The notes beneath the pieces are model-generated. The model saw nothing but the letters and a program-made list of their open reading frames with translations, made no database searches and had not been told where the DNA came from. Positions 1-6,050 of a stretch of DNA of 10,166 nt are shown piece by piece. Source of the stretch: Eubacterium sp. CAG:786 (GTDB taxonomy: Bacteria > Bacillota > Clostridia > Oscillospirales > Ruminococcaceae); the NCBI GenBank assembly GCA_000432175.1, contig HF989467.1:9103-19268 (forward strand), read 5' to 3'. The position numbers were made by a program, and so were the translations under genes. How positions within the stretch are numbered: position 1 is the stretch's first letter; every line of letters begins with the position of its first letter.

Positions 1-619
1 CGGCTCCCTCGTTCTTGTATTCGCTGCGCACGGGCACGACGTAACGGCCGTCGCGCATGGTTACTATCGATTCCTGAAGGAATTTCTGCGTGCTGCGGCT
101 CTTGATGAGTTTGTCCAGCTGCTCGCGGATATTCATTCCCTGGCGCACGATACGCTTTCTTATGGAAGCAAGCTCCGGGCTTGCGGCGTCGGACATCTCC
201 TCTTCGGAGATGATGCTTTCGGAGATGCGCTGTTCAAGGTCCTTTATCGGGTAAAGTTCGCGGAAGTATTCCGACAGGGAATTTTCCATGCTCTCGCACT
301 GACCGAACCAGTCGCACAGCATGTTGGTTTCCCGCAGGATATCGGCGACATCGAGAAGTTCCCTGAAAGACAGCGCGGAGCCGCTTTTGCTGCGCCTGAG
401 CGAAAAGGAAATGTCCTTTATCTTGCGGAAGCGCGGGGTGCCGAACTTCGCGGAAAGGTTGAATGCGTCGTTGGTTTTCTGCAGTTCACGGCGTATTTCT
501 GCCTCGTCGAAGGACGGGGAAATTTTAAGCGCCTTGTCATGGCAGGTGTCGCTGTAGGTCTGTTCTGCCAGAAGTTCCAGTATTTTGTCAAGTTCTAGTT
601 TCTTGTAGTATTTGTTCAT
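1..619 (-). CDS. mutS2: MutS2 family ATPase/nuclease, N-terminal part (partial)
   Basis: The reading frame starts at an ATG at 619 and stays open for 206 codons to the window edge, so the 3' part is missing. The protein begins MNKYYKKLELDKILELLAEQ, the usual MutS2 opening, and ends in RDGRYVVPVRSEYKNEGA, the conserved stretch just before the clamp and ATPase region. The full family protein is about 780 residues; the Walker ATPase and C-terminal Smr nuclease domains would lie beyond position 1. Known family roles are suppressing homologous recombination and, in Bacillus subtilis, rescuing collided ribosomes. An AGGTGAG ribosome site lies about six bases upstream of the ATG, and a near-perfect sigma-A promoter lies 57-85 bases upstream. 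It appears to be transcribed alone from its own promoter, divergent from the MATE gene. The identification is secure; the role in this organism is inferred from the family. Confidence 0.93.
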   Translation of the reverse strand, partial: MNKYYKKLELDKILELLAEQTYSDTCHDKALKISPSFDEAEIRRELQKTNDAFNLSAKFGTPRFRKIKDISFSLRRSKSGSALSFRELLDVADILRETNMLCDWFGQCESMENSLSEYFRELYPIKDLEQRISESIISEEEMSDAASPELASIRKRIVRQGMNIREQLDKLIKSRSTQKFLQESIVTMRDGRYVVPVRSEYKNEGA

Positions 620-675
620 TGTCTCACCTTTTCGTATATTCAAACGGGTACACGGATATTTACACACTTGAAATC

Positions 676-704
676 ATTATACCCCGAAATGGCGGAATTG
701 TCAA
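676..704 (-). promoter_or_regulatory. sigma-A promoter for mutS2
   Basis: On the minus strand TTGACA (704-699) is followed by a 17-base spacer and TATAAT (681-676), a perfect match to both consensus hexamers. Transcription should start near 669, giving a leader of about 50 bases before the mutS2 ATG at 619. Confidence 0.85.
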
Positions 705-823
705 GATTGGAACCGGCGTGAGTTTTATTCAATGGTTAAATACACCAAATATATGCGCACAGGTTTGTGCAAAATTCTATATAAAGTCCATGTAAAAATT
801 ATAATAATTGGGTATTTCACCAC

Positions 824-852
824 TTGAATAAATGGCATGGTTACTGTATAAT
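824..852 (+). promoter_or_regulatory. sigma-A promoter for the MATE exporter gene
   Basis: TTGAAT (824-829), a 17-base spacer and TATAAT (847-852) form a strong housekeeping promoter. The expected start is near 859, about 54 bases before the gene's ATG at 913. A small dyad upstream (GCACA 757-761 and TGTGC 766-770, spacer GGTT) could be a regulator site but is too short to assign. The rest of the 620-912 gap is AT-rich and holds no credible gene. Confidence 0.75.
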
Positions 853-912
853 TACTATTGCTTTGAACAAAGGAAATGATGATAGAAAAGTCCTGTGAAA
901 GGAGAAGGATAT

Positions 913-2313
913 ATGGCAAAAAGTTCAACAAAGGACCTTACCACGGGTTCACCGATGAAGCTTATTCTGGGGTTCATGCTTCCGCTTTTTCTCGGAATGC
1001 TGTTCCAGCAGTTCTATAACATGGTCGATACCGCGATAGTGGGGCAGTTCCTCGGAATTCAGGCGCTTGCAGGCGTTGGTTCCACTGGTTCGATAAACTT
1101 CCTGGTGCTGGGGTTTGTGCAGGGCGTCTGCACCGGATTTGCTATTCCGGTGGCGCAGATGTTCGGCGCTAAGGACTACACCGCGATGCGCAAGTACGTT
1201 GGCAACACGATATGGATATCCGCGATATTCGCGGTGGTGCTGACTACTGTGACATGCCTGATGTGTACAAATATCCTGACATGGATGAACACCCCGGACG
1301 ACTGCTTCCAGCAGGCATACGACTACATTTTCGTGATATTCTTGGGCATTCCGGTTACTTTCCTGTACAATATCCTGTCGGGAATAATCCGTTCCGTCGG
1401 CGACTCGAAAACGCCTCTCTACTTCCTGATAATCTCCAGCCTTCTGAATATCGGTCTTGACATGTTCATGATCATCGTGCTTGATATGGGAGTTATGGGC
1501 GCAAGCTGGGCAACGGTGATATCACAGCTGGTTTCCGGCGTGCTCTGCCTTATCTACATGATAAAGAAGTTCGAGATACTACGCCTCAATAAGGAGGAAC
1601 TCCGCTTCAACAAGTTCTACATAGGCAGGCTGTGCGGTGTGGGAATTCCGATGGGTCTGCAGTATTCCATCACCGCTATCGGTTCGATACTGATACAGAC
1701 TGCGGTGAACGGGCTTGGCTCAACTTATGTTGCGGCAGTCACCGCGGCAAGCAAGGTCAGCCAGCTGCTGTGCTGTCCTTTTGACGCGATGGGTAGCACC
1801 ATGGCGACATACGGCGGTCAGAACATCGGCGCGGGCAAGGTCGATCGCGTTAAGCGCGGTCTGTTCGACTGTTCCTGCCTGGGCGTGGGTTATTCTATCA
1901 TAGGGTTCCTGATAATACTGTTCCTGGGGCCGGGTATTTCAATGCTGTTCGTTAATGACACCAACGGCGGCAGTGTTGAGGAGATACTTGCGCTGGCGCA
2001 GTATTTCCTGATACGCAACGGCGCGTTTTATATTCCGCTGGCGTTCGTGAATATCGTGAGATTTCTCATACAGGGCATGGGATTTTCGCAGATCGCGATA
2101 TTCGCGGGAGTTTTCGAGATGATCGCAAGAGGAGTTGTGGCGCTGGCTCTGGTGCCGGTGTTCGGTTTTGAGGCAGTGTGCTATGCGAACCCCGCAGCGT
2201 GGATATTCGCGGATTGCTTTTTGTTCCCGCTGTTCTTCTGGTGCTACAATAAGATGAAGATACGTTTTTCGGGAAGCAAAACGCCCGAAACGGCGCAGGG
2301 CGAGCAGATGTAA
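913..2313 (+). CDS. MATE family multidrug/toxin efflux transporter
   Basis: The 466-residue protein is very hydrophobic, with about twelve membrane-spanning segments, as expected for the MATE family (usually 440-480 residues). The first helix carries the family pattern QQFYNMVDTAIVGQFLG at residues 32-48, followed by the ALAGVGSTGS turn. A second, similar half begins near residue 235 (KFYIGRLCGVGIPMGLQ), matching the two-bundle MATE fold. Such pumps use a sodium or proton gradient to export cationic drugs, dyes or metabolites; the substrate cannot be told from sequence. I chose the ATG at 913 over an in-frame GTG at 895 because AAAGGAG at 898-904 is well placed for 913 and would lie inside the longer version. 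The gene stands alone, divergent from mutS2 and convergent with the feo operon. No regulator gene is adjacent. Confidence 0.92.
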   Translation: MAKSSTKDLTTGSPMKLILGFMLPLFLGMLFQQFYNMVDTAIVGQFLGIQALAGVGSTGSINFLVLGFVQGVCTGFAIPVAQMFGAKDYTAMRKYVGNTIWISAIFAVVLTTVTCLMCTNILTWMNTPDDCFQQAYDYIFVIFLGIPVTFLYNILSGIIRSVGDSKTPLYFLIISSLLNIGLDMFMIIVLDMGVMGASWATVISQLVSGVLCLIYMIKKFEILRLNKEELRFNKFYIGRLCGVGIPMGLQYSITAIGSILIQTAVNGLGSTYVAAVTAASKVSQLLCCPFDAMGSTMATYGGQNIGAGKVDRVKRGLFDCSCLGVGYSIIGFLIILFLGPGISMLFVNDTNGGSVEEILALAQYFLIRNGAFYIPLAFVNIVRFLIQGMGFSQIAIFAGVFEMIARGVVALALVPVFGFEAVCYANPAAWIFADCFLFPLFFWCYNKMKIRFSGSKTPETAQGEQM

Positions 2314-2335
2314 CATGCGACTTTTTGCCGTGTAT

Positions 2336-2367
2336 AAAAACAACGGGGCTGTAATTGCAGCCCCGTT
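2336..2367 (-). terminator. Rho-independent terminator of the feo operon
   Basis: A perfect 10-bp hairpin (arms 2342-2351 and 2358-2367, six-base loop) is GC-rich in the stem. Read on the minus strand it is followed by GTTTTT (2341-2336), the expected U-tract, 25 bases past the stop of the Cys-rich gene at 2392. On the plus strand the tail has only three Ts, so it serves the MATE transcript poorly, though it may contribute. Confidence 0.75.
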
Positions 2368-2384
2368 TAGCTTGTCGGGAGTAT

Positions 2385-2409
2385 GGAGAAATCAGTCTCC
2401 GCTTTTTTT
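2385..2409 (+). terminator. Possible Rho-independent terminator of the MATE gene
   Basis: GGAGA (2385-2389), a six-base loop and TCTCC (2396-2400) form a short stem. Two bases later come seven Ts (2403-2409) on the plus strand. The stem is only five pairs, so the call is moderate. It lies 71 bases past the MATE stop and overlaps the 3' end of the convergent Cys-rich gene. Confidence 0.45.
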
Positions 2410-2544
2410 ATGTTTCTTTTGGCAATTCATCGAACAGCCGTTGCAGTTTCCACCGCAGGAGCAGCCATTTTTCCGTGAATGCCGCACCGCAGCGACGAAG
2501 CCGGCTGCGATAAGTATTATCAGCAGGTAGCTTATCCAGTTCAT
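2392..2544 (-). CDS. FeoB-associated Cys-rich membrane peptide
   Basis: This 50-residue frame starts MNWISYLLIILIAAGFVAAV, a single membrane helix (about residues 3-20). It continues into a basic, Cys-rich tail with cysteines at 28, 30, 34, 37 and 41 (CxCxxxCxxCxxxC) and a Lys-rich end. This is the pattern of the family annotated as FeoB-associated Cys-rich membrane protein, found next to feoB in Firmicutes. The ATG at 2544 lies 12 bases after the feoAB stop, with an AAAGGGA ribosome site overlapping the feoAB end, so the two are co-transcribed. The family's function is not established. A metal-binding or FeoC-like accessory role is an inference from the cysteines and the neighbour. A longer overlapping minus-strand frame (2623-2408) is a shadow without these features. 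Confidence 0.9.
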   Translation of the reverse strand: MNWISYLLIILIAAGFVAAVRHSRKNGCSCGGNCNGCSMNCQKKHKKSGD

Positions 2545-2556
2545 ACGCAGTCCCTT

Positions 2557-4941
2557 TCACACAAGACCGAAAAGAAGCCCCACGCTGTGCACCAGGAACG
2601 CCATCACCCATGCGATAGCGCACTGAATGAGAACCGTTGCCGCTGCTGCGCGCCTGCTTCCGAGCTCCCGCTTGACTGTAGCGATGGCAGCAACGCAGGG
2701 AGTATACAGCAGTACGAAAACCAGGAACACAACCGCGGTGAACGGTGTGAACAGCGTTGATATCTGTGAAACATCTCCCCCGAGGAGCAGCGTCAGCGTT
2801 GAAACCACGCTTTCCTTAGCGGTGAAGCCAGTCAGCAGCGCGGTCGAAGCGCGCCAGTCGCCGAAACCAAGCGGCGCGAATATCGGTGCGACAAGTCCAC
2901 CCAGCATTGCAAGCAGGCTGTCCTCCGGGGACTCCACGATATTGAAGCGTGCGTCGAAAGTCTGCAGCACCCATACGACGATGGAAGCTGCGAATATCAC
3001 GGTGAATGCTTTCTGGATAAAATCCTTTGCTTTTTCCCAGATAAGCTGTCCAACGCTTTTGGCGCTTGGCAGGCGGTAATTCGGCAGCTCCATCACGAAC
3101 GGAACAGGTTCACCGCGGAATTTCGTTACTTTCAGCAGCAGCGCGTACAGCATTCCGCAGAGAATGCCGAAAATGTACAGCCCTATCATCGCGAGCACCC
3201 TGTACTGCGCCGGGAAAAACGCGCCTATCATCATCGTATAGATCGGCAGTTTTGCGGAGCAGCTCATGAACGGGGTGAGCAGTATCGTCATTTTCCTGTC
3301 GCGTTCACTGGAGAGTGTGCGGGTCGCCATTATCGCGGGAACAGAGCAGCCGAAGCCCACCAGCATTGGCACGAAGCTGCGGCCGGAAAGCCCCAGCTTT
3401 CGCAGCGGACGGTCCATCACGAACGCAACTCTTGCCATGTAGCCTGTGTCCTCAAGGATAGACAGAAAGAAGAACAGCGTGACTATCGTCGGAAGGAAGC
3501 TCAGCACGCTCCCCACACCTGCGCATATTCCGTCCACCACAAGCGAGCGCACGACCGGGTTCACCTCGAGGAATTCCAGTCCCCTTGCTATCCAGTCGAC
3601 GACGAAATCAACACCCATGCTCATAAGTTCTGAAAGCCACGCGCCGATAACGCTGAACGTCATCAGAAATACCAGCGCCATTATTCCGATAAAGCAGGGG
3701 ATAGCAGTGTATTTTCCGGTCAGGAGCCTGTCTATCTGCATGCTGCGTTTGTGTTCGCGGCTTTCATGCGGGCGCACGACGGTCTTTTCGCATAGATTTT
3801 CCAGAAATGTGAAACGCATATTTGCCAGCGCTGCTTCACGGTCCATTCCGGTTTCCTGCTCCATGATATTCACGAGCTGGTCGAATGCCTGCCTTTTTTC
3901 CTCGGGAATGCTCACCTTATCCTCTATGAGCGCGTCGGCTTCAACCAGCTTTGTGGTCGCGAACCTCACGGGAAGCCCCGCTGCCTGGATATCCGGCGCA
4001 AGCAGAAGAGAAGCCGCATGTATACAGCGATGGACTGCGCCTACCTTATCCTTGGAATTCTTGCTTTCCGGGCAGAAATCCATGCGCACCGGTATTTCCC
4101 TGTATCTCGCGACATGTATCGCATGGTCGATAAGCTCGTCGATACCCTCGTTCTTTGCTGCTGAAACGGGCACAACAGGAATACCGAGTATCTCTTCCAG
4201 TTCATTTACAAGGATAGAACCACCGTTTGCGCGCACCTCGTCCATCATGTTCAGCGCGAGGACCATGGGTATGCCGAGTTCCATCAGCTGCATGGTGAGG
4301 TACATGTTACGCTCTATGTTGGAAGCGTCAACGATGTTTATTATCCCGCTGGGGTGGGTGTTCAGCAGAAAATCCCTAGTGACTATCTCCTCGCTGGAAT
4401 ACGGCGAGAGTGAGTATATTCCCGGCAGGTCGGTTACTGTAGCCTCCGGGTGGCTGCGTATCGTGCCGTCCTTGCGGTCTACGGTCACCCCGGGGAAGTT
4501 GCCCACATGCTGGCTGGAACCTGTCAGCTGGTTGAACAGCGTGGTTTTTCCGCAGTTCTGGTTTCCGGCGAGTGCGAAAGTGAGCGGCGCGCCCTTGGGG
4601 AGTGCGGCGCCGTCGTGCACGGTGTGGTATCCTCCGGATTTAACCAGCTCACCGACGCCGGGGTGCGGAGTGCTGCTGCGCCGCGCGCCGGTCACAGTGG
4701 CTTTTACTGGCTTGTTGTGTATCTTTTCTACTGTAACTTTTCTGGCTTCCTCAAGCCGCAGGGTGAGTTCGTATCCCCTCAGCTGAAACTGCACAGGGTC
4801 GCCCATCGGCGCAACTTTCTGCAGGGTTATTTCAGTCTGCGGGGTAAGTCCCATGTCAAGAAGATGATGCCTGAGAGCACCGCTGCCACCGACTTCGCTT
4901 ATGTACGCGCTTTGTCCGGGACTGAGTTCGTCCATTGTCAT
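2557..4941 (-). CDS. feoB: FeoA-FeoB fusion ferrous iron transporter
   Basis: The 794-residue protein joins a FeoA SH3-like domain (about residues 1-73) to a complete FeoB through a linker (about 75-118). The G domain shows G1 GNQNCGKTT (126-134), the G2 region HVGNFPGVTVDRK near 146-157, G3 DLPG (171-174), G4 NMMD (231-234) and G5 SAAKNEG (260-266). The membrane half carries both Gate regions with conserved cysteines, GFGCSVPAIMATRT and MSCSAKLPIY, and a late TPCVAAIATVKRE motif. FeoB is the inner-membrane GTP-dependent Fe(II) importer, and FeoA is its cytoplasmic partner, here supplied in cis. I set the start at 4941 because GGGAGGT (4957-4951) is ideally spaced; a second ATG two codons on (4935) is possible, and the upstream in-frame ATG at 4974 lies before the ribosome site. 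It heads a two-gene operon with the Cys-rich peptide. Confidence 0.95.
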   Translation of the reverse strand: MTMDELSPGQSAYISEVGGSGALRHHLLDMGLTPQTEITLQKVAPMGDPVQFQLRGYELTLRLEEARKVTVEKIHNKPVKATVTGARRSSTPHPGVGELVKSGGYHTVHDGAALPKGAPLTFALAGNQNCGKTTLFNQLTGSSQHVGNFPGVTVDRKDGTIRSHPEATVTDLPGIYSLSPYSSEEIVTRDFLLNTHPSGIINIVDASNIERNMYLTMQLMELGIPMVLALNMMDEVRANGGSILVNELEEILGIPVVPVSAAKNEGIDELIDHAIHVARYREIPVRMDFCPESKNSKDKVGAVHRCIHAASLLLAPDIQAAGLPVRFATTKLVEADALIEDKVSIPEEKRQAFDQLVNIMEQETGMDREAALANMRFTFLENLCEKTVVRPHESREHKRSMQIDRLLTGKYTAIPCFIGIMALVFLMTFSVIGAWLSELMSMGVDFVVDWIARGLEFLEVNPVVRSLVVDGICAGVGSVLSFLPTIVTLFFFLSILEDTGYMARVAFVMDRPLRKLGLSGRSFVPMLVGFGCSVPAIMATRTLSSERDRKMTILLTPFMSCSAKLPIYTMMIGAFFPAQYRVLAMIGLYIFGILCGMLYALLLKVTKFRGEPVPFVMELPNYRLPSAKSVGQLIWEKAKDFIQKAFTVIFAASIVVWVLQTFDARFNIVESPEDSLLAMLGGLVAPIFAPLGFGDWRASTALLTGFTAKESVVSTLTLLLGGDVSQISTLFTPFTAVVFLVFVLLYTPCVAAIATVKRELGSRRAAAATVLIQCAIAWVMAFLVHSVGLLFGLV

Positions 4942-5008
4942 ATATATTATACCTCCCGGTTTTTTAGAATGCATTTTTTGTTAACTTGTTATAACTTTGC
5001 TCTAACTT

Positions 5009-5040
5009 ATTATATCATATCCGCAGGGATATGATATAAT
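5009..5040. repeat. Perfect 14-bp inverted repeat in the feoAB leader
   Basis: Arms at 5009-5022 and 5027-5040 are exact reverse complements around the four-base centre GCAG. The arm ends in ATGATATAAT, and the same ten bases recur at the feo -10 element (5097-5088 on the minus strand). In the RNA it would fold into a stem with a four-base loop about 40 bases after the predicted start. It has no U-tract in either direction, so it is not an ordinary terminator. It could be a DNA operator, an RNA stability or anti-termination element, or both. The binding protein is not identifiable from the sequence. Confidence 0.8.
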
Positions 5041-5087
5041 TTGCCGATATGCACGGCTTTTTGATTTATAATAAACGCTTTGCGTCT

Positions 5088-5116
5088 ATTATATCATAAG
5101 TATTATAAATTGACAA
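5088..5116 (-). promoter_or_regulatory. feoAB promoter with Fur/PerR-like box
   Basis: On the minus strand TTGTCA (5116-5111), a 17-base spacer and TATAAT (5093-5088) form a near-consensus sigma-A promoter, giving a leader of about 140 bases. The spacer contains TTATAATACTTATGA (5108-5094), which matches 12 of 14 specified bases of the 7-1-7 PerR/Fur-type box (TTATAATnATTATAA). A repressor bound there would block polymerase, as expected for iron-controlled feo expression. The promoter is clear; which Fur-family protein acts is inference. Confidence 0.75.
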
Positions 5117-5145
5117 CATCTTTTTGAGGATTACGCAGAAAAAAG

Positions 5146-5175
5146 TTTACCTGGGTTTATTTCAATAAATATATT
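5146..5175 (+). promoter_or_regulatory. Weak candidate promoter for the microprotein gene
   Basis: TTTACC (5146-5151), an 18-base spacer and TATATT (5170-5175) are the best plus-strand hexamer pair upstream of 5289. A CATAAT at 5179-5184 with TTTATT at 5156-5161 is an alternative. Neither is close to consensus, so the true start could differ. Confidence 0.35.
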
Positions 5176-5288
5176 TGGCATAATATGTAATCAATTCGGT
5201 GCGGAATAATTTCAGAACCACAGGGCACAATAAACCTGCGGCGCAAAGCCGGAATTAAAATGGAGCATTACTCCAGGAGGAAAATATA

Positions 5289-5396
5289 ATGTCTGAGAAC
5301 AACCAGAACCAGAACCGTCAGAACCAGCAGGGTCAGAACCGTCAGAACCAGAACGGTCAGAACCGCCAGAACCAGCAGGGTCAGAACCAGAGATAA
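5289..5396 (+). CDS. Gln/Asn-rich repeat microprotein, 35 residues
   Basis: I do not recognise this as a named family. The frame begins with ATG at 5289, eight bases after a perfect AGGAGG (5275-5280), and ends with TAA at 5394. The protein starts MSENNQNQNR and then carries three copies of an 8-residue unit NRQNQ(Q/N)GQ (residues 9-32), ending NQR. It has 14 Gln, 11 Asn, 4 Arg and 3 Gly out of 35 residues, no hydrophobic residue after Met1, and a net positive charge, so it should be soluble and disordered. Every Gln codon is CAG and every Asn codon is AAC. The ribosome site and clean stop argue that it is translated. Its composition loosely recalls Gln/Asn-rich small spore proteins, but the gamma-type spore protein motif is absent, so I make no functional claim. 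It is flanked by feoAB (divergent) and the rhomboid operon (convergent). Confidence 0.7.
   Translation: MSENNQNQNRQNQQGQNRQNQNGQNRQNQQGQNQR
5313..5384 (+). repeat. 24-bp tandem repeat, three units
   Basis: Three in-frame 24-base units (5313-5336, 5337-5360, 5361-5384) encode the 8-residue repeat of the microprotein. Units differ at only a few bases (CAG versus AAC at the sixth codon, CGT versus CGC at the second), which suggests expansion by slippage or unequal exchange. Confidence 0.9.
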
Positions 5397-5408
5397 CTGC
5401 ATAAACGC

Positions 5409-5438
5409 AAAAACGGGAGGGTCTTTCGCGACCCTCCC
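5409..5438 (-). terminator. Rho-independent terminator of the zapA-like/U32/rhomboid operon
   Basis: GGGAGGGTC (5415-5423) and GACCCTCCC (5430-5438) form a perfect 9-bp GC-rich stem with a six-base loop. On the minus strand the stem is followed by CGTTTTTG (5414-5408), a U-tract, 13 bases past the rhomboid stop. It also lies just after the convergent microprotein stop, but the plus-strand tail lacks a T run. Confidence 0.8.
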
Positions 5439-5450
5439 AATTGCTATGTA

Positions 5451-6035
5451 TCAATACTGGCTCCGGAATTTCGTGCGGTAATAGTAAATGCCCCAGAACA
5501 GCCCGAAAATTCCCCCCATGATATGCCCGAACTGTGAAACCGTATCCGGCGTGAATGCGTTGACGATCTCGCGCCCGAGGTAGATAGCCGCCACCAGTAT
5601 CAGCGAAAGCGGTATCTCGCCCTTTTTCATGTTCGTGAATGCGCTGAGAATTATCATCATGAACACGATCCCGCTGGCACCGATGATGCCCGCGTCAAAG
5701 AATATGCAGTTTATGATTCCCGACGCGATGCCGGTCACCATTATCATGAATATCAGGTTCCCGCTGCCGTATTTTTCTTCCACCACCGGACCAACAAGCA
5801 GCATGAGCAGCATGTTGCTCGCGTAATGGCTCCACCCGGAATGCCCGAAGAAGTAAGTCACGCAGCGCACGTAAGTCATAGGGTCGAGCAGGGAAGGGTG
5901 CCCGTAGCACACCATAACATAGGTGTTCAGCCACCCCTGCGTCAGCCAGTCCAGGAACACCAGGACAAGGCAGATTCCCGCATAAGTCAGCACCACGGGG
6001 CAGTTGTACGATAATTTGAATTTCGTTTTGCTCAT
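5451..6035 (-). CDS. Rhomboid family intramembrane serine protease
   Basis: The 194-residue protein has about six membrane segments and the rhomboid core. It shows GASG with the catalytic Ser at residue 121, the partner His at 171 in QFGHIMGG, and the HxxxN helix (His70, Asn74 in SHYASNMLLMLLVGPVVEE) that helps form the oxyanion site. The GxxxG-like packing of the last catalytic helix is present (HIMGGIFGLFWG). Rhomboids cut single-span membrane proteins within or near the membrane; the target here is unknown. The size fits the minimal bacterial six-helix form with no extra domain. An AGGAGA site (6046-6041) precedes the ATG at 6035. It is the last gene of a three-gene operon, 15 bases after the U32 stop, and a strong terminator follows it. 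Both catalytic residues are present, so activity is likely. Confidence 0.93.
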   Translation of the reverse strand: MSKTKFKLSYNCPVVLTYAGICLVLVFLDWLTQGWLNTYVMVCYGHPSLLDPMTYVRCVTYFFGHSGWSHYASNMLLMLLVGPVVEEKYGSGNLIFMIMVTGIASGIINCIFFDAGIIGASGIVFMMIILSAFTNMKKGEIPLSLILVAAIYLGREIVNAFTPDTVSQFGHIMGGIFGLFWGIYYYRTKFRSQY

Positions 6036-6050
6036 CGCGTTCTCCTGTCG

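Larger units (their letters stand above)
4942..5288. other. AT-rich divergent intergenic region, feoAB / microprotein gene
   Basis: This stretch separates the feoAB start (minus) from the microprotein start (plus). It holds the feo promoter with its iron-type box (5088-5116), a long inverted repeat in the feoAB leader (5009-5040), a smaller GCCG/CGGC hairpin near 5043-5057, and a weak candidate plus-strand promoter. The microprotein leader contains a 5-bp hairpin (TGGAG 5261-5265, CTCCA 5271-5275) whose 3' arm runs into the AGGAGG ribosome site at 5275-5280, so it could limit translation. I see no additional gene and no riboswitch I can name. Confidence 0.6.

Noticed and set aside
895..912. 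An upstream GTG start for the MATE gene
   Set aside because: The AAAGGAG ribosome site lies inside this extension and is spaced correctly for the ATG at 913.
725..931. A 68-codon hydrophobic minus-strand frame in the mutS2/MATE gap
   Set aside because: It covers the MATE promoter, lacks a good ribosome site, and its hydrophobicity is what AT-rich DNA produces by chance.
3446..4786. A 446-codon open frame on the plus strand opposite feoAB
   Set aside because: It is a Ser/Thr/Arg-rich antisense shadow of feoAB with no recognisable motif; feoAB carries all FeoA and FeoB motifs across the same bases.
4942..5081. A NiCo/Fe(II) (czcD-type) riboswitch in the feoAB leader
   Set aside because: I could not find the four-helix junction or its conserved purine motifs; the leader is AU-rich with one long simple hairpin.
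5110..5115. A TTGACA hexamer on the plus strand as -35 of the microprotein promoter
   Set aside because: No acceptable -10 lies 16-18 bases downstream; the hexamer overlaps the reverse feo -35 element.
5212..5454. An 80-codon minus-strand frame with Gly/Ser/Asp repeats over the microprotein gene
   Set aside because: It needs a TTG start inside the rhomboid 3' end, has no ribosome site, and spans the operon terminator. The repeats are the reverse complement of the CAG/AAC repeat.
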